Source: Arthrobacter sp. SLBN-100 (GTDB lineage Bacteria > Actinomycetota > Actinomycetes > Actinomycetales > Micrococcaceae). Taken from it: a DNA stretch of 64,000 bases. Made by a program: the position numbers and the translations under genes. The notes under the pieces were generated by a model. It did no database searches, was not told the origin of the DNA, and worked only from the letters and a program-made list of their open reading frames with translations. Location of the stretch: the NCBI RefSeq assembly GCF_006715305.1, contig NZ_VFMY01000001.1, forward strand, positions 2,418,001 through 2,482,000. The letters run 5' to 3'. Within the stretch, counting starts at the first letter, position 1, and each line of letters starts with the position of its first letter. This document shows, one piece after another, positions 37,177 through 46,017 of this stretch.

Positions 37177-38261
37177 GCGGTGAGTCCCAACTGGGTCTCG
37201 GTGTCGAAGAACCGGACGGCCGCTTGGTCAAAGCGCAGGCCAACTTTGTCCCCGGAGGAGACCCGCACGGTGGAGGGAACCTGCACCTTGATGATCTGCC
37301 CGCCAAGGTCCACTGTCAGCAGGGTGGCGTGGCCGAGCGGCTCGACCACCTCCACGGTGGCATCCAGCGTTCCTGCCGCTCCCCGCTGCTCGAGGAGGAT
37401 GTTTTCGGCACGGATACCCACCAACACGGGAAGACCGCCGCTCCTCGCTGCACCGCGGGCCAGGAATTCAGGCGCATCCGTGCTTTGGCCGCCTACTTCC
37501 AGGGCGCCCTGCTGCGTGACCCGGCCGTCCAGGAAATTCATGGGTGGAGACCCGATGAATCCGCCAACGAAGCGGTCCGCGGGCTCGTCGTAGACAGTGA
37601 TGGGCTGCCCCAGCTGGGCAATTTGTCCCTTTTTCATCACCGCGACCCGGTCCGAGAGGCTCATCGCCTCGACCTGGTCGTGGGTGACGTAAAGGGTGGT
37701 GGAGCCCAGCTGCTGGACGATCTTTTTCAGCTCGGCCCGGAAGTCCAGGCGCAGGAGGGCGTCAAGGTTGGACAGCGGCTCGTCCATGAGCAGCACGTCA
37801 GCGTCCATAACAATCGCACGCGCGACGGCGACGCGCTGCCGCTGCCCCCCAGAAAGCTGGGCCGGATAACGGTCCAGGTATGGGGTGAGCTGGAGCAGGT
37901 CGGCTGCCCAGGCCACCTTCCGCTCGATCTCATCCCGGGCGAATTTTTTCATTACCAGGCCGAAGCCGATATTCGTGCGCACTTTCCGGTGCGGGAAGAC
38001 GGCGTACGACTGGAACACCATGGAGAGGTTCCGTTCCTGCGGGGGAAGATACGTCACGTCCCTCCCCCCGATGGAGATGCTTCCCTCGTCCGGGAAGTCC
38101 AGCCCGGCCACCATGCGCAGCAAGGTGGTCTTCCCACACCCGGAGGGCCCGAGCAGCACCATGAACTCGCCCTCCGCAACCTCGAGGGAGACGTTGTTCG
38201 TGGCCAGCTCCGTGCTGCCGGGGTAGGTCTTGTGCAGGCCCTTGATGGAGATATCAGCCAT
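37173..38261 (-). CDS. Carbohydrate ABC transporter ATP-binding protein
   Basis: 362 residues, UgpC/MsiK/SugC type. Walker [11 protein letters not shown]-loop QSYAVFPH, signature LSGGQRQR, Walker [15 protein letters not shown]-loop VTHDQVEAM, and a C-terminal OB/TOBE part (residues about 235-362). Many actinobacterial sugar importers lack their own ATPase and use shared MsiK; this operon has one of its own. Overlaps the hydrolase gene. Confidence 0.93.
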   Translation of the reverse strand: MADISIKGLHKTYPGSTELATNNVSLEVAEGEFMVLLGPSGCGKTTLLRMVAGLDFPDEGSISIGGRDVTYLPPQERNLSMVFQSYAVFPHRKVRTNIGFGLVMKKFARDEIERKVAWAADLLQLTPYLDRYPAQLSGGQRQRVAVARAIVMDADVLLMDEPLSNLDALLRLDFRAELKKIVQQLGSTTLYVTHDQVEAMSLSDRVAVMKKGQIAQLGQPITVYDEPADRFVGGFIGSPPMNFLDGRVTQQGALEVGGQSTDAPEFLARGAARSGGLPVLVGIRAENILLEQRGAAGTLDATVEVVEPLGHATLLTVDLGGQIIKVQVPSTVRVSSGDKVGLRFDQAAVRFFDTETQLGLTA

Positions 38262-38283
38262 GGGACGGCCTCTCTGAAAGCGA

Positions 38284-39168
38284 TCAGCGGATGGTGGAGC
38301 CCCACATGTTTGTGAGGTAGCGACGCATAAAGAAGATGAAGATCAGTGCCGGGACCACCAGGAGGAAGCCTCCGGCGAAGCGGTAGGCCAACGGTGATTC
38401 CGCCAGTGAACTAAGGACCTGCGCCGGGAGGGTGCGCTGGTTCAGCGTGAGGATCGAGGCGCCCAGGACTTCGTTCCAGGACATGACAAAGGTGAAGATC
38501 GATGCTGCCGCGATGCCAGGAATCGCCATGGGCAACACAACTTTGAGGAAGGCCTGCAACGGGCTGCAGCCGAAGATCCGCGCCGCCTCCTCGACGTCGC
38601 GCGGAACACCGAGGAACACCGAGGCCGTGATCAGGATGGTGGTGGGCAGCGCCAGCGCCGAATGCAGCAGGACGACGGCGAGGACGCTGTCGTACAGGCC
38701 CGTCTGGAGGAAAAGCTGGGCCAGGGGCACGGAGAGCACCACAATGGGCAGGGCCCTGGTGAAGAGCAGGAAGAGCTGGTAGGGCTCCCTGCCGCGGAAG
38801 GCGAAGCGGGCGACAGCATACCCCGCCGGAAGTCCGATGATCAATGACAGCACGAGCGTGAACAGGCCCACCTGGACGGAGTTGATCAGCCCGCCCAGGA
38901 TCCCCGTCGACTGCAGGAACGTCTGCATGGTCTCAGTGGAGAAGTTGTCCGGGATGAAGCTGAGCGGGAACTTCTGCAGGGACTGCCGGCTGGACATGGC
39001 GGCCAGCGCGATCAGGTAGATCGGCAATGCCATGAAGAGGGTGATCAGGATGCACGCCAGTTGAAGCAGCGCGCGGTTGCGCCGCTGGCGCGCCAGGGGC
39101 CTGCGGTCCACCTCCGGCTGCGGGCCGGCAGCAGCGGCAGTGGCCTTGGACGTGGTTGCGTGGCTCAT
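38284..39168 (-). CDS. Sugar ABC transporter permease (MalG-like)
   Basis: 294 residues, six helices, with a long cytoplasmic N-terminus. The EAA loop reads EEAARIFGCSPLQAFLKVVLPMAIPGI. MalG-type start VDRRPLARQRRNRALLQLACI. Overlaps the other permease by four bases and lies 22 bases from the ATPase gene. Confidence 0.92.
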   Translation of the reverse strand: MSHATTSKATAAAAGPQPEVDRRPLARQRRNRALLQLACILITLFMALPIYLIALAAMSSRQSLQKFPLSFIPDNFSTETMQTFLQSTGILGGLINSVQVGLFTLVLSLIIGLPAGYAVARFAFRGREPYQLFLLFTRALPIVVLSVPLAQLFLQTGLYDSVLAVVLLHSALALPTTILITASVFLGVPRDVEEAARIFGCSPLQAFLKVVLPMAIPGIAAASIFTFVMSWNEVLGASILTLNQRTLPAQVLSSLAESPLAYRFAGGFLLVVPALIFIFFMRRYLTNMWGSTIR

Positions 39169-40079
39169 CGCGGCGCCTCCGACTGGTCTCTCAGGAGTTT
39201 CAGGTAACCGACCGCCGTCACCATGGACACAGCCATGACCACCAGCGCCAGCGCCGAAGCCACGTTGGGATCCTGGAGCCCGGTGTACCAGCGGTATGTC
39301 TCACCGACCACCAGCGGGAAGTTCTGGCCGGTGAGGGCCAGTGCCACGGCGAAGGTCTGGAAGGCCAGGATGGTCCGCAGGATCAGCGCCGTCTGGAGGC
39401 TCGGCCGCAGGAGCGGAAGGGTCACGTGCCAGAGGCGGTTCCAGGAGTTGGCCCCGAAGACGCCGGCGGCCTCCTCGTAATCCTTCGGGATGGACTGCAG
39501 CCCTGCCACAACGATCACGAACACCAGCGAGGTGGCCCGCCAGACCTCCGCGATCAGCACCGCCCCGAACATCGAGGCGTAGTTGTCGTAGGCAAGCCAC
39601 GACACGGGGTCAATGCCCAGGGAGGCCAGGAGGGAGTTGAGGTAACCCCGGTCTGTGAAGACGGTCAGCCAGACCAGGCCGGCGGCGAGATCGCTGACCG
39701 CCAGCGGGATCGCCCAGATGTAGAAGTACGCCGAGGCTCCCCTTGGCTTTGCCCTGATCAGCAGGGCCATGGCGAGGGCAAGGACGAACTGGATTGGGAT
39801 CATCACCACAATGAGAAGCAGGGTGTTGCCCACCGAGGACCAAAAGTACGGGTCCTGCGTCATGCGGGTGAAGTTCGCGGTGGTCAGCCCCTCGGGGCCC
39901 CCGAATGCCTGCAGGATGCCCGAGACCATGGGCCAGCCGAAGAGAAGCGTCATAAACACAATCGACGGGGCAATCAGGAGCAGCGCCGCGGAGTTTCCCT
40001 TCCTCCTCGGCGGAGGGCCTTTCGGGCCGGCAGGAGGGACCTTCGGCCGGGCCGCCGCTGGAGCATCCGGGGCAGCCAT
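39165..40079 (-). CDS. Sugar ABC transporter permease (MalF-like)
   Basis: 304 residues, six helices. EAA loop EEAAGVFGANSWNRLWHVTLPLLRPSL. Pro-rich N-terminus (AAPDAPAAARPKVPPAGPKG). Start touches the binding-protein stop (one-base overlap). Confidence 0.92.
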   Translation of the reverse strand: MAAPDAPAAARPKVPPAGPKGPPPRRKGNSAALLLIAPSIVFMTLLFGWPMVSGILQAFGGPEGLTTANFTRMTQDPYFWSSVGNTLLLIVVMIPIQFVLALAMALLIRAKPRGASAYFYIWAIPLAVSDLAAGLVWLTVFTDRGYLNSLLASLGIDPVSWLAYDNYASMFGAVLIAEVWRATSLVFVIVVAGLQSIPKDYEEAAGVFGANSWNRLWHVTLPLLRPSLQTALILRTILAFQTFAVALALTGQNFPLVVGETYRWYTGLQDPNVASALALVVMAVSMVTAVGYLKLLRDQSEAPR

Positions 40080-41407
40080 CAGGCGACCTTACACGGTGTC
40101 GCTTTAGGATCCGGCGCCCAGCAGGGGACATTCAGGGTGTCCATGATCTTGGCGAGTTCCGCTCCCTGGCGGTCGAGGGTGGCCTTGACGTCGGCGTTGT
40201 TCAGGCAGATTTCCTGGAAGCAGTTCTTGAACAGCTGGGAAACCTGCGGGTCCTTGTCGCCAAGGCCGACCGGGGGAAGTGCGAGCAGCGCATCAGAGGC
40301 CTCCTGCTGCGCCTTGACGGCTTTGGCCTCAAGGGCGGTACCGCCTGGAAGATCGCCGCCGATATTCGTCTTGACCACGGGGAAGAAGGCGTTGGACTTC
40401 AGGGTCTCGATCTGTGCCTCAGGCTTGGACAATGCCCTGATGAGTTCAAAGGCCTTGTCCTTCTCCGGCGAACCCTGCGGGACGGCCATCCCGCCGACGA
40501 TCAGCAGGTAGCCCTTGCCTTTGGGGCCGGACGGTGCCGGAACCATCTGCCAATCATCGGGCTTGTCCTTGACGGCGGTGATCAGGCGGGCCACATGGTC
40601 CCAGGCCACCAGGACCTCGCCGTTGCCCAGTGGCTCCTGCATAAAGTCGTAGTTGGTGGAGGCGGGATTTGTGTTGGCCCAGAGGTCGCGCATATAGGTC
40701 CAGGCAGTGACGGCATCAGCGTTGCGGAAGGTGGTGATTTGTCCACCGGTGAAGCTTGGAAGGAGGAAGCCTTGGTAAAACCGGTGATGGAGGCCCTTGG
40801 GTCCGGCCGGAATTCCAAATACGGGCCGTCCGTTGGCTGCTTTGGCGGCCTCCGCCCATGCCAGGTACTGGTCATAGGTGAGCTTGTTGACGTCTGCTCC
40901 GGAAGGCAGCCACTCGAGCGCCTTCTTGTTGATGGCCAAAACGTAGGTCGCCTGGATCCAGGGGATGTAACGCGGAACATCGGTGCCAAGCTTGGCCAAC
41001 TCTTTCAGGTCGTCAGAATAACCGGCCGAAGACAGGTCATTCATGAGGGAACTGAGGTCCTCCAATTGCGATGCGAAGGGGACCAGATCGCCGTGCAGGC
41101 CGCCCACCATGCCCACTTCCACCTTTCCGGCGGAGAGCTGGGATTTGAGGGTGGTGTTGAAGACGCCCGTGTCCACCGGGTTGTAAGCGACGCTGGTGTC
41201 CCCTGAGAATTTCTTGAGTGTGGCCTCGTACTTCTGCCGCTCCTCCACCGGGGAGAACTGCGTGGACAGGAAGTTGACGGAGCCCTTGCCTCCGCTTCCG
41301 CTGGTGTTCACACCGCAGGCTGCCAGGATCGGCCCGGTGGCGAGGGCCATCAGACCTCCCTTCAGCAAGGCCCGCCGGCTGACGTCATTGTGAGCAAGAT
41401 CGGACAT
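40079..41407 (-). CDS. Sugar-type solute-binding lipoprotein
   Basis: 442 residues. Twin-arginine signal (SRRALLKGGLMALATGPILAACG) with lipobox LAAC, so a Tat-exported lipoprotein. The mature part is a two-lobe extracellular solute-binding protein family 1 type. Ligand unknown; the operon suggests glucosylglycerate or a similar glycoside. First gene of the operon, with its promoter between it and the divergent ROK gene. Confidence 0.9.
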   Translation of the reverse strand: MSDLAHNDVSRRALLKGGLMALATGPILAACGVNTSGSGGKGSVNFLSTQFSPVEERQKYEATLKKFSGDTSVAYNPVDTGVFNTTLKSQLSAGKVEVGMVGGLHGDLVPFASQLEDLSSLMNDLSSAGYSDDLKELAKLGTDVPRYIPWIQATYVLAINKKALEWLPSGADVNKLTYDQYLAWAEAAKAANGRPVFGIPAGPKGLHHRFYQGFLLPSFTGGQITTFRNADAVTAWTYMRDLWANTNPASTNYDFMQEPLGNGEVLVAWDHVARLITAVKDKPDDWQMVPAPSGPKGKGYLLIVGGMAVPQGSPEKDKAFELIRALSKPEAQIETLKSNAFFPVVKTNIGGDLPGGTALEAKAVKAQQEASDALLALPPVGLGDKDPQVSQLFKNCFQEICLNNADVKATLDRQGAELAKIMDTLNVPCWAPDPKATPCKVA

Positions 41408-41453
41408 GTGAGCCTCCTGCTGCGAGGGCAGATAGTATTTTTGTCTGATGACC

Positions 41454-41484
41454 GATCATAATTGTGTGATCCAAACCACGTCAA
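41454..41484 (-). promoter_or_regulatory. Promoter of the importer operon with an operator over the -10
   Basis: On the minus strand: -35 TTGACG (41479-41484), 18-base spacer, -10 TATGAT (41455-41460). The inverted repeat GATCA-N8-TGATC (41454-41471) covers the -10, the classic position for a repressor. The divergent ROK gene is the obvious candidate. Confidence 0.7.
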
Positions 41485-41534
41485 TGATCACGCCAGCCCG
41501 ACGGCTTCGTTCCCGTGCATAGAAAGCAAGGCGC

Positions 41535-42722
41535 ATGACCCAGCAGAGAACGCTCGTAGGGGGCTCGGGACAGCCGCCGGTGGGGCTTGCCACCAGCGCC
41601 GGCCACCTCCTCCAGCTGCTGCGCTCCAACGCGGCCGGGTACAGCAGGGCAGCCCTGCTGGATATGACGGGGATGGCCCGGTCAACCCTTTACGAGCGGC
41701 TCGATGCACTGTTTGCGGCGGGCCTCGTCTACGAAGCCACACCATTGAGCGCCCAACGCGGCAGACCCCCGCGCGCCCTGCGCTTCGATGACCGCGACAA
41801 GCTGGTCCTTGGCATTGAAGTCGGGCATACACACGCCGGGATCCACCTCTTATCCCTGGGCCGGGAGATCGTGGCCAACGCCCGGCTGCCCATCGACATC
41901 AAGCAGCCCCAGGAGGCCGTCGTCAGCCGGATCATCGAAGAGTCCCTCCGGCTGCTTGACGGCCGGCACCCGGTGGGAGCCGGCGTGGGCCTCCCGGCCC
42001 CGGTGGACCCGCTCCACCGGCTGGGGCTGGAACGCAGCGTCCTGGCACATTGGGACCTTCAGCAGCTGCAGGACTTGATGGAAGCCAAGCTCGACTGTCC
42101 GGTGCTGCTGGAGAATGATGCACGGTCAATGGCCGTCGGTGAGGTACGGGACCCGTTGGAGTCGCTCGTGGCGGTCAAAGTCAGCACCGGCCTGGGCTCC
42201 GGCATCATCGTTCGCGGCGCCTTGGTCCGTGGCGCCCACGGCGCTGCCGGGGACATCGGGCACGTCCGCATTCCGGAAGCCGCGGGCAGGCGTTGCCGCT
42301 GCGGCAGGGACGGGTGCCTTGCAGCCGTAGCTTCGGGGCGGGCGTTGCTGGCCGACCGTCGGTTCACCGCCTACAGGTCATTGCGCCAGCTCGTTGATGC
42401 GTACGGCACTGATCCTGCAGTTCGCGCCGCGGTCGCAGAAGCCGGACGGGTCCTGGGACGCGCGCTCGCGGCCACGGTGGGAACGCTGAACCCCGGCCGG
42501 CTTGCTGTTGGCGGCCTAATTGGCATACTTCCCGAGTTCCTGGACGCCTGCCGGCAGCAGATCCTCGACGACGCCTTCGAGCCCTCCCTCGTGGACCTGG
42601 AGATCGTTCCGGCGGACAGCCGTACTGCCACGGCTGTGGGGCTCTGCAAACTGGTAGAGGAGAGCCTCTACGCGCCGGAGCGCGTCGAACAGCTGCTGTC
42701 CCAGCACACTAGCCAGCCCTGA
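41535..42722 (+). CDS. ROK-family transcriptional regulator
   Basis: 395 residues. N-terminal winged helix (SAGHLLQLLRSNAAGYSRAALLDMTGMARSTLYERLDALFAAGLV), then the ROK sugar-kinase-like domain with GIEVGHTHAGIHLL, the DIGHVR phosphate-site motif, and the zinc motif GRRCRCGRDGCL (Cys-x-Cys-x4-Cys). ROK repressors respond to sugars. Divergent from the importer operon, which suggests it represses it. Confidence 0.9.
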   Translation: MTQQRTLVGGSGQPPVGLATSAGHLLQLLRSNAAGYSRAALLDMTGMARSTLYERLDALFAAGLVYEATPLSAQRGRPPRALRFDDRDKLVLGIEVGHTHAGIHLLSLGREIVANARLPIDIKQPQEAVVSRIIEESLRLLDGRHPVGAGVGLPAPVDPLHRLGLERSVLAHWDLQQLQDLMEAKLDCPVLLENDARSMAVGEVRDPLESLVAVKVSTGLGSGIIVRGALVRGAHGAAGDIGHVRIPEAAGRRCRCGRDGCLAAVASGRALLADRRFTAYRSLRQLVDAYGTDPAVRAAVAEAGRVLGRALAATVGTLNPGRLAVGGLIGILPEFLDACRQQILDDAFEPSLVDLEIVPADSRTATAVGLCKLVEESLYAPERVEQLLSQHTSQP

Positions 42723-42790
42723 AATCGTCGTGCCGCGGGAAGCGCCAGACGGCTCTGGCCACTCCGTGCGGCCGTCCCTAGACTCGGGCT

Positions 42791-43321
42791 ATGACCACAT
42801 CATCGTTCAATGCGCTCCTGTCCACCCAGATCGGCAACGAATTCACGGCATCGCAGCAGTACATTGCGGTGGCCACCTGGTTCGCCAACCAGGACCTCCC
42901 CCAACTGGCCCGCTACTTCTACCGGCAATCGGTGGAGGAGCGGAACCACGCCATGATGATGGTGCAGTACATGCTGGACCGGGACATCACGTTCACCATT
43001 CCGGGTGTTCCTGCCGTCCGCAACGACTTCGCCTCCGTCACGGAGCCGCTGGCGCTTGCCCTGCAGCAGGAAAAAGAGGTTACCCGGAACATCGAAGACC
43101 TGTTCCGGGCCGCACGGGGTGAAAACGACGCCCTGGGCGAGCAGTTTATGCTCTGGTTCCTGAAGGAGCAGGTGGAGGAGGTGGCCTCCATGACCACGCT
43201 CCTGAACATCGCCGAGCGTGCGGACAACCTGTTCGACATCGAGAACTTCATCGCCCGTGAAACCATCGGCAATGGCGGCCGTGACACCGCCGCTCCGGAA
43301 GCTGCCGGCGGGACCCTCTAG
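42791..43321 (+). CDS. ftn: Ferritin
   Basis: 176 residues, four-helix bundle. Ligand residues: NEFTASQQYIAVATWF, EERNHAMMM (E-x-x-H), and later EQVEEVASM. The bacterial ferritin (BfrB-like, heme-free) of actinobacteria. A C-terminal Ala/Gly tail extends beyond the fold. TAGACT is 6 bases before the ATG, with no ribosome site. Confidence 0.9.
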   Translation: MTTSSFNALLSTQIGNEFTASQQYIAVATWFANQDLPQLARYFYRQSVEERNHAMMMVQYMLDRDITFTIPGVPAVRNDFASVTEPLALALQQEKEVTRNIEDLFRAARGENDALGEQFMLWFLKEQVEEVASMTTLLNIAERADNLFDIENFIARETIGNGGRDTAAPEAAGGTL

Positions 43322-43418
43322 CCGCCGCTCTGCCCACCTGGTGAGGTCTGGCACCATCGGTGGCCGCCCGCCGTCGGGCGTTGCTACGCTGGAAGCCAAG
43401 GCCTGGCACCCCGGGCCT

Positions 43419-43460
43419 CCGGACGACGGTTCAGTACCCGGCACGCGACAAGACTGGCCA
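43419..43460 (+). promoter_or_regulatory. Guanidine-III (ykkC-III) riboswitch
   Basis: CCGGACGACGGTTCAGTACC, then CGGCACGCGACAAGACTGGCC (43419-43459). This follows the consensus of the guanidine-III motif: CCGGACGA, then GUACCCGG, then GACAAGAC. It ends right at AAAGGA (43460-43465), the ribosome site of the first SMR gene, consistent with control of translation. Confidence 0.85.
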
Positions 43461-43471
43461 AAGGATCTGTC

Positions 43472-43795
43472 ATGCCGTGGTTAATCCTTCTTCTCTCCGG
43501 CGCCCTGGAAGCCGTGTGGGCCGCCGCCTTGCACCGCGCGTTCCGGGCTTCCGGCTGGCGCCGCTTGGCCCCCACTGCGTTGTTCCTGGTTTCTGTCGTG
43601 GCCAGCACGGGCGGCCTGGCCATCGCCATGCAGTCCATCCCCACCGGCACGGCCTACGCCGTCTGGGTGGGGGTAGGCGTGGTGCTGACCTCCGCATACG
43701 CCATCGTCACCAAGGTGGAGCGCCCGACGGCGGCACGCCTCCTCCTGCTGTCCGGCATCGCCGTGTGCGTGGTTGGCTTGAAGGTGGTGGCGTGA
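43472..43795 (+). CDS. SMR-family exporter subunit, guanidinium-type (SugE/Gdx-like)
   Basis: 107 residues, four membrane helices. The SMR glutamate is in GALEAVWAAALHRAF (Glu13). The Gdx/SugE group motif GxxEAxWAxxL and PTGTAYAVWVGVG are present. With the riboswitch upstream and a second SMR subunit overlapping downstream (TGATG), it forms a heteromeric pair, most likely exporting guanidinium. Confidence 0.9.
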   Translation: MPWLILLLSGALEAVWAAALHRAFRASGWRRLAPTALFLVSVVASTGGLAIAMQSIPTGTAYAVWVGVGVVLTSAYAIVTKVERPTAARLLLLSGIAVCVVGLKVVA

Positions 43796-44193
43796 TGCTG
43801 CGGCGTTCGATTCCCTGGCTGGTCCTCCTGGCCTCGGCCGTCCTGGAAGCGGTGTGGGCAACAGCCCTTGGCCTGTCCGACGGCTTCAGCAAGCCCCTGC
43901 CCACCCAGGTCTTCGCCGTGGCTGCCGCCTTGAGCATGGCGGGCCTGGGGATGGCCGTCCGGCACATCCCGCTGGGTACTGCCTACGCCATTTGGGTGGG
44001 CGTGGGTGCCGCACTGACGGTGGGCTGGGCCATGGCCACCGGCGTGGAGCCCTTCAGCGTGCTGAAACTGCTGTTCATCGCCGGAATCGTGGCCTGCGCG
44101 GCCGGGCTGAAGGCGCTGCCCGCAGGCACTGGCCAGCCCGCCACCGGATCTCCCCACGTTGAAGCCTCCGCCGCTGAATCTCCCCACGTTTAA
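43795..44193 (+). CDS. SMR-family exporter second subunit, guanidinium-type
   Basis: 132 residues. Four helices with Glu18 in SAVLEAVWATALGLSDGF and PLGTAYAIWVGVGAAL. The last part of the protein (SPHVEASAAESPHV) is an extension encoded by a repeat arm (44171-44187), not by the usual SMR sequence. Overlaps the first subunit by one base. Confidence 0.88.
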   Translation: MLRRSIPWLVLLASAVLEAVWATALGLSDGFSKPLPTQVFAVAAALSMAGLGMAVRHIPLGTAYAIWVGVGAALTVGWAMATGVEPFSVLKLLFIAGIVACAAGLKALPAGTGQPATGSPHVEASAAESPHV

Positions 44194-44270
44194 GGCAGGC
44201 CGACGGCGTGTCCCCACGAATCGCCGTCGTACCTCACGTTCTTGAAATGAAAGGTGGGGAGATTCAGCGG
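44171..44270. repeat. Nested inverted repeat around the end of the SMR pair
   Basis: A perfect 17-bp inverted repeat CCGCTGAATCTCCCCAC (44171-44187) and its inverse (44254-44270), with an inner perfect 8-bp pair CGACGGCG/CGCCGTCG (44201-44208, 44222-44229). The left arm includes the last codons of the second SMR gene. Confidence 0.8.
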
Positions 44271-44288
44271 GCAGTCTAGGCTTTTGCC

Positions 44289-44915
44289 ATGGACTCCGCT
44301 GAGATTACCCAGGCCATGGCTGCCCTCCGGCGCCGGCTTGTTCCCGGAACGCGGATCATCCTGGGCATCGCGGGTGCGCCGGGCTCCGGCAAATCCACCT
44401 TCGGGGCGTGGATCCAAGAGCAGTTCGAACCCGGACTGGCTGTGGTGGTCCCCATGGACGGCTTCCACCTGGGCAACGCCATCATTGACGGCACGCCATT
44501 GAGGAAGCGCAAAGGCGCCATCGACACGTTCGACGCCGGCGGGTACCTTTCGCTGCTGCGCCGCCTGGTGCGCCGGGATGAGCCCGTCGTCTACGCGCCC
44601 GAATTCCGCCGCACCCTGGACGAGCCCGTGGCCGCGTCCATCGCCGTCCCCGCCGAGGTTCCGCTGGTGATCACCGAGGGCAACTACCTGCTTGCCGAGC
44701 CGGACCCGTGGAAAGAGGTCCGCGCCCAGCTGGACGAGGTGTGGTTTGTGGACACTCCCCCGGGCATGCGGCTTAAGCGTCTGGTGGAACGGCATGTGTC
44801 ATTCGGGATGGACCCGGCGGCAGCAATTGCCTGGGCAACCGGCCCGGACGAGGCCAACGCGGTGCTGATCCAGGGAACCAGTCCGGCAGCGGACAGAATC
44901 ATCCCCTGGCACTAG
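44289..44915 (+). CDS. P-loop nucleoside/sugar-type kinase of unknown substrate
   Basis: 208 residues. Walker A GIAGAPGSGKSTF, then VVVPMDGFHLGNAIID (MDGFH, as in uridine/fructokinase-like and pantothenate kinase P-loop enzymes), IDTFDAGGY, and VITEGNYLL. The LID-like RHVSFG follows. Likely phosphorylates a small sugar, nucleoside or pantothenate-like compound. TAGGCT lies 6 bases upstream of the ATG. Confidence 0.85.
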   Translation: MDSAEITQAMAALRRRLVPGTRIILGIAGAPGSGKSTFGAWIQEQFEPGLAVVVPMDGFHLGNAIIDGTPLRKRKGAIDTFDAGGYLSLLRRLVRRDEPVVYAPEFRRTLDEPVAASIAVPAEVPLVITEGNYLLAEPDPWKEVRAQLDEVWFVDTPPGMRLKRLVERHVSFGMDPAAAIAWATGPDEANAVLIQGTSPAADRIIPWH

Positions 44916-44984
44916 GACCGGCGGAATACAGCAACCCGGTACGGAGTTCTTGGCTTGGAAAACTTCAATGATGGGAGCACGTTC

Positions 44985-45980
44985 ATGACTGCAGCAACTG
45001 TCCACCTCGGCGATGGCCTCCACGTCAGCCCGCTCGGCTTTGGCGGAATGGCCCTCACACCGGTGTACGGGGACGTTGATCCGGAGGATGCGCTCCGGAC
45101 GTTGCATCACGCCGTCGACTCCGGTGTCAGCTTCATTGACACCGCGGATATCTACGGCGGAGGCAGCAATGAGGAACTGATCGGCCGGTTGCTGCGGGAG
45201 CGGCGGGACGAGGTCCAGCTGGCCACCAAATTCGGCCTGGTGGGCTCGCCTGCTGACGGGTACACGGATATCCGGGGCGACGCGGCCCATATCCGGCAGG
45301 CGCTGGACCACAGCCTGCAACGGCTGGGCACGGACGTGATTGACCTCTACTACATGCACCGCCGTGACCTCCGCGTTCCGATTGTGGAAACCGTGGAGGC
45401 CATGGCGGAGCTTGTGCAGCAGGGCAAGGTCAAGCACCTGGGGCTGTCGGAGGTGACGGCCCAGGAGCTGGAGGAAGCCTCCGCCGTCCACCCCATTGCA
45501 GCCGTCCAGAGCGAATGGTCCATCTGGAGCCGCGACGTGGAACGCAACGTTGTTCCTGCCGCGGCCGCCTTGGGGGTGGGCTTTGTGCCGTACTCGCCGC
45601 TGGGCCGGGGATTCCTCACCGGCACCGTTGACGCCTCCAGCCTGGGGGACAACGACTTCCGACGCCGGATCCCCCGTTTTACCCCTGACGCAGCGAGTGC
45701 CAACCAGGCGGTGGTGGCCACCGTCCGCGCCGTGGCAGACGAGCTTGGTGCAACGCCTGCCCAAGTGGCCCTCGCGTGGCTGCTGGCCCAAGGCAAGCGG
45801 CTGGGCCTGGCCGTCGTCCCCATCCCCGGCACGCGCAAGACGCACCGGATCGACGAGAACCTGGGCGCCGTGGCATTGGAGCTGACCCCGGCGCAACTGG
45901 ACGCACTCGCTGGAGCATCGAACGCCGTCGTCGGCTCCCGCTCCGCGGATCCCAACTGGGTGTCCCAAGGCCGTGAGTAG
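44985..45980 (+). CDS. Aldo/keto reductase
   Basis: 331 residues. NADPH-dependent TIM-barrel reductase. Catalytic Tyr in DTADIYGGGSNEEL, Lys in LATKFGLV, His in YYMHRRD; NADPH end VPIPGTRKTHRIDEN. The ATG at 44985 follows GGGAG at 8 bases; a start 10 codons upstream is less likely. Substrate unknown; resembles general quinone/aldehyde reductases. Confidence 0.9.
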   Translation: MTAATVHLGDGLHVSPLGFGGMALTPVYGDVDPEDALRTLHHAVDSGVSFIDTADIYGGGSNEELIGRLLRERRDEVQLATKFGLVGSPADGYTDIRGDAAHIRQALDHSLQRLGTDVIDLYYMHRRDLRVPIVETVEAMAELVQQGKVKHLGLSEVTAQELEEASAVHPIAAVQSEWSIWSRDVERNVVPAAAALGVGFVPYSPLGRGFLTGTVDASSLGDNDFRRRIPRFTPDAASANQAVVATVRAVADELGATPAQVALAWLLAQGKRLGLAVVPIPGTRKTHRIDENLGAVALELTPAQLDALAGASNAVVGSRSADPNWVSQGRE

Positions 45981-46017
45981 CCAGGGGCCTGGAGCAGGCG
46001 TCCCTAGACTGAAGCCT

